Positions 7,501 through 8,853 of a DNA stretch of 8,853 nt are shown piece by piece. Under the pieces are notes generated by a model. It did not search any database, had not been told where the DNA came from, and saw only the letters and a program-made list of their open reading frames with translations. Source of the DNA: Myxococcales bacterium (GTDB taxonomy: Bacteria > Myxococcota_A > Polyangia > Polyangiales > JADJMO01); NCBI GenBank assembly GCA_021783935.1, contig JAJXTK010000234.1:1-8853 (forward strand), in the 5' to 3' direction. Position numbers and translations under genes: made by a program. Each line of letters begins with the position of its first letter. Position 1 is the first letter of the stretch.

Positions 7501-8853
7501 CCGCCTCGATCTCGCGCCGCTCTCGGCGCTGCGCATGAAGCCGCCCGAGGCCGACATCGAGCCGTCGTACGTGCCGCCGCCGCCGCCGCCGCTCGTCGAG
7601 GGGCGGCTCTCGGCCGACGTCACGCTCGCGAGCTACCCGCTCGACGCGTGGTGGACCTCGAGCGGCACCATCGAGCACCTCGACGCCGAGCTCTCGCAGG
7701 CGGGCGACCTCTCGGTGCGCACCGTCGCGCCGACGCCGACGATCTCCTTCTCGCCCGAGGGGGCGACGCTCCCCGAGACGAAGTTCGATCTCAAGTTCGG
7801 CGAGGCCTCGACGCGCGTCGTGCTCGAGGCCGAGGTGAAGAAGGCCGAGCCGAGCCCGCTGCTCCACGCGAAGCTCGATCTGCCGCGCTTCCCGCTCAAG
7901 AAGCTCGAGGCCTTCATCCCCAAGCTCGAGCGCGCCGAGGGGAGCGCGCGCGCGCAGATCGCGGTCGACGGCACGCTCGACGCACCGGGCTGGAACGGCT
8001 TCGTGGAGCTCGAGAAGGGCGCCTTCGTGATCAAGGGGGTCGCGATGCCGATCTCCGACGTCGACGGCCGCATCGACCTCGATCCGAAGCGCGGCGTCAC
8101 GGCGCAGTTCCACGGCGAGATCGGCGGCGGCACGGTCGACGTGACCGGCGGCGCGGAGCTGCGCGGCTTCTCGATGGGCGAGCTCGACGGCCGTATTTCG
8201 GTGAAGGACGTGAACGTCCGCTACGGCGAGGGGATGTCGCTGACGACCTCGGCCGACCTGCACGCGACGTGGTCGCCGCCCGAAGGCAACGAGCCCTCGG
8301 CGCCGGCGAAGGTCGACGGCACGGTCGACATCGACTCGTTCCTCTACTCGAAGGAGGTGAAGGTCTTCGATCTCAACCAAGTGCAGGTCGCGCCGCGCAC
8401 CGAGGTCGAGGTCTACGATCCCACGCGAGACTCGGTGGTCTTCGACGTGAAGCTGCGCGCGCCGCGGGGCCTCGCCGTCAAGAACAGCCTCGTCGACATG
8501 ACGGTGAACGTCGCGCCGCAGGGGCTGCGCGTGCGCGGCACCAACCAGAAGTTCGGCCTGCTCGGCGCCGTCGTCGTGGCGCCGGGCGGCATCTTCCGGT
8601 TTCGCGGCAACGAGTTCAAGATCACCGATGGCACGCTCCGCTTCGACGACGCCGACAAGATCGATCCCACGATCGACGTGCTCGCGCGCACCGAGTTCCG
8701 GCGCGTCGCGCAGGTCGGCCTCGAGTGGCTGATCAAGCTGCACGCCTACGGCCGCACCAACGATCTCCACCTGGAGCTCACCAGCGAACCGGCCCTCGCG
8801 CAGGACGACATCATCGCGCTGCTCACGTTCGGGATGACCCGCGCCGAGATCGC
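4565..8853 (+). CDS. tamB: TamB-family (AsmA-like, DUF490) inter-membrane protein, 3' end beyond the window
   Basis: The frame is open for 1429 codons from ATG 4565 to the window edge. TamB proteins are anchored in the inner membrane and span the periplasm as a long hydrophobic beta groove. They work with an Omp85 protein (TamA or BamA) in outer-membrane protein assembly and lipid transport. Here residues 1-21 are basic, 22-41 form a hydrophobic anchor (VLLLVLALLGAAAFALPMLL), and the rest is an alternating beta-rich body with many short V-D-G or G-x-V-x-V units. The C-terminal part (about 1050-1429) carries the TamB signature: APGGIFRFRGNEFKITDGTL, then the pattern FDD..KIDPTIDV.A.T, and TSEPALAQDDIIALLTFGMT at the edge. 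It is longer than E. coli TamB (1259 residues), and the end is missing. Oddities are six Cys (290, 333, 482, 529, 765, 923) and a six-proline run (1004-1009). No nearby upstream start or ribosome site competes with this ATG. The family call is firm; the exact role is inferred. Confidence 0.9.
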   Translation, partial: MAVRRLSTHRSGPDIGAWLARVLLLVLALLGAAAFALPMLLRNPAVRGKLERLASDAIRDETGLDVKLHIAGLVWPPGVLVRGVEIGSNVPERPFARVGEARVTLRPFSLLSGKVVIDAIELDHVEVDADLLDGKPQNLPLRLKAHAPKPQTAAMDPLFRVLAVTGAELRVSVRQNAKDPAARFELTRVDFDVDVTGDALFVYGVRLHRARGLAHVPRVAISPPEREDRFVSPKDAARARQLKAEGKSGEWEVGPGGQGGAFFSHGADLTHDRFALPELGRTVWDDDAICSMSASAEVTDAPAATLVTLHRFAVDLRVDAPKGGDARDTQASCEGPIDPSREARVHVERVDLEAQKAIARAGVAPALKVRVGVGSHVRVQLPAHLAARYVALPAMRGWLALDLSPTATIDLANPLAGLRQASVNGRIEAHGFELEQYRFGESIAGDVSIRPGLAIASKRLDVKYGDGDVTITDLELDPLRPCDKKRPPLKASVSIKGLTFPGLMRELGVSKGSWVRWDFDDVNATIGGCLDPLGLDGELYAKTKDFELTSAPIEGRSAPHVVGLSRRGGHARADLHALVHVRPDALVFDGIRAGFLHSNLVGRVSIGFDSRLEVDASSDQLDLADVSPISVIPMAGVAKVKYQVRGPLSDPVGEGQASIEGFVFDVFPLGNIETVTAHVRGSAFELEGLKARYKNSAYEASSMRVDLGPGHVAVVDALVASKNFDLGELFEIFGLDTDPRFAEVRGHVGADVRAHYVLGGREDTCGGGRLQMEVEGEALALDLFGERYDGGNADVSVDWLDHTAGGLGMDLVVRGASLHKKGGGTVVAAGRIDRGGNLHLRATVGALEVSSLAAMPETNYPIEGSIDAVADVSGTVDTMLVDADVHLSPLRANGRTISASHLHAVRRPLPGIADSPQPNERGCFGGKKLQVFDGVRYASDPVEGEYALSGQMFGGQVQVIDLRVTDQRKKVASGKLSISRLDLAPLSALRMKPPEADIEPSYVPPPPPPLVEGRLSADVTLASYPLDAWWTSSGTIEHLDAELSQAGDLSVRTVAPTPTISFSPEGATLPETKFDLKFGEASTRVVLEAEVKKAEPSPLLHAKLDLPRFPLKKLEAFIPKLERAEGSARAQIAVDGTLDAPGWNGFVELEKGAFVIKGVAMPISDVDGRIDLDPKRGVTAQFHGEIGGGTVDVTGGAELRGFSMGELDGRISVKDVNVRYGEGMSLTTSADLHATWSPPEGNEPSAPAKVDGTVDIDSFLYSKEVKVFDLNQVQVAPRTEVEVYDPTRDSVVFDVKLRAPRGLAVKNSLVDMTVNVAPQGLRVRGTNQKFGLLGAVVVAPGGIFRFRGNEFKITDGTLRFDDADKIDPTIDVLARTEFRRVAQVGLEWLIKLHAYGRTNDLHLELTSEPALAQDDIIALLTFGMTRAEI
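7574..7591 (+). repeat. (CCG)6 run encoding six prolines in the TamB-like protein
   Basis: Six consecutive CCG codons encode residues 1004-1009, between VDP-like beta repeats and the conserved C-terminal domain. A stiff proline run inside a TamB beta groove is unusual and probably marks a loop or domain boundary. Triplet slippage could make its length vary between strains. Confidence 0.8.

Noticed and set aside
5306..8770. Very long open frame on the minus strand opposite the TamB-like gene
   Set aside because: Its product is a monotonous Arg/Asp/Val/Leu/Ala sequence with no domain, as expected opposite a GC-rich gene. The plus frame encodes a clear membrane anchor and TamB signature.

Overview
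The window is very GC-rich DNA whose codons end mostly in G or C. It carries two large plus-strand genes separated by a 213-bp spacer. The organism is most likely a myxobacterium (phylum Myxococcota, perhaps order Polyangiales). The evidence is a kelch/cysteine-rich surface protein that ends in a typical MYXO-CTERM sorting tail (Gly-Cys, short hydrophobic stretch, Arg cluster), a lineage hallmark. The order-level placement is inference.

Region 1 (1-4351) is one open frame of 1434 codons built from two tandem copies of the same protein plan: kelch beta-propeller, cysteine-rich stalk, membrane-spanning Arg-ended tail. Copy A lacks its beginning. Only three kelch motifs remain, and an in-frame TGA at 20-22 sits just before sequence that still reads as a kelch motif. 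Copy B is complete: a lipoprotein-type signal, a domain of about 200 residues that I do not recognise, seven kelch motifs, 42 cysteines and a textbook MYXO-CTERM. The copies join without a stop codon, and the Arg cluster of copy A's internal MYXO-CTERM-like tail is also the n-region of copy B's lipoprotein signal. This junction is the most unusual thing in the window.

Region 2 (4352-4564) is a non-coding spacer with a 12-bp tandem repeat over the stop codon and several GC-rich inverted repeats, but no clear promoter or U-tract terminator.

Region 3 (4565 to the window end) is a TamB/AsmA-like inter-membrane protein. It has an N-terminal membrane anchor and a long beta-rich body, and ends within the conserved C-terminal TamB domain. 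It runs off the window, so its last residues and any Omp85 (TamA/BamA-type) neighbour are not visible.

Both genes concern the cell envelope: one displays a double-module protein on the surface, the other is of a family that bridges inner and outer membranes. Nothing in the sequence shows that they work together. I see no RNA genes, mobile elements or CRISPR arrays.
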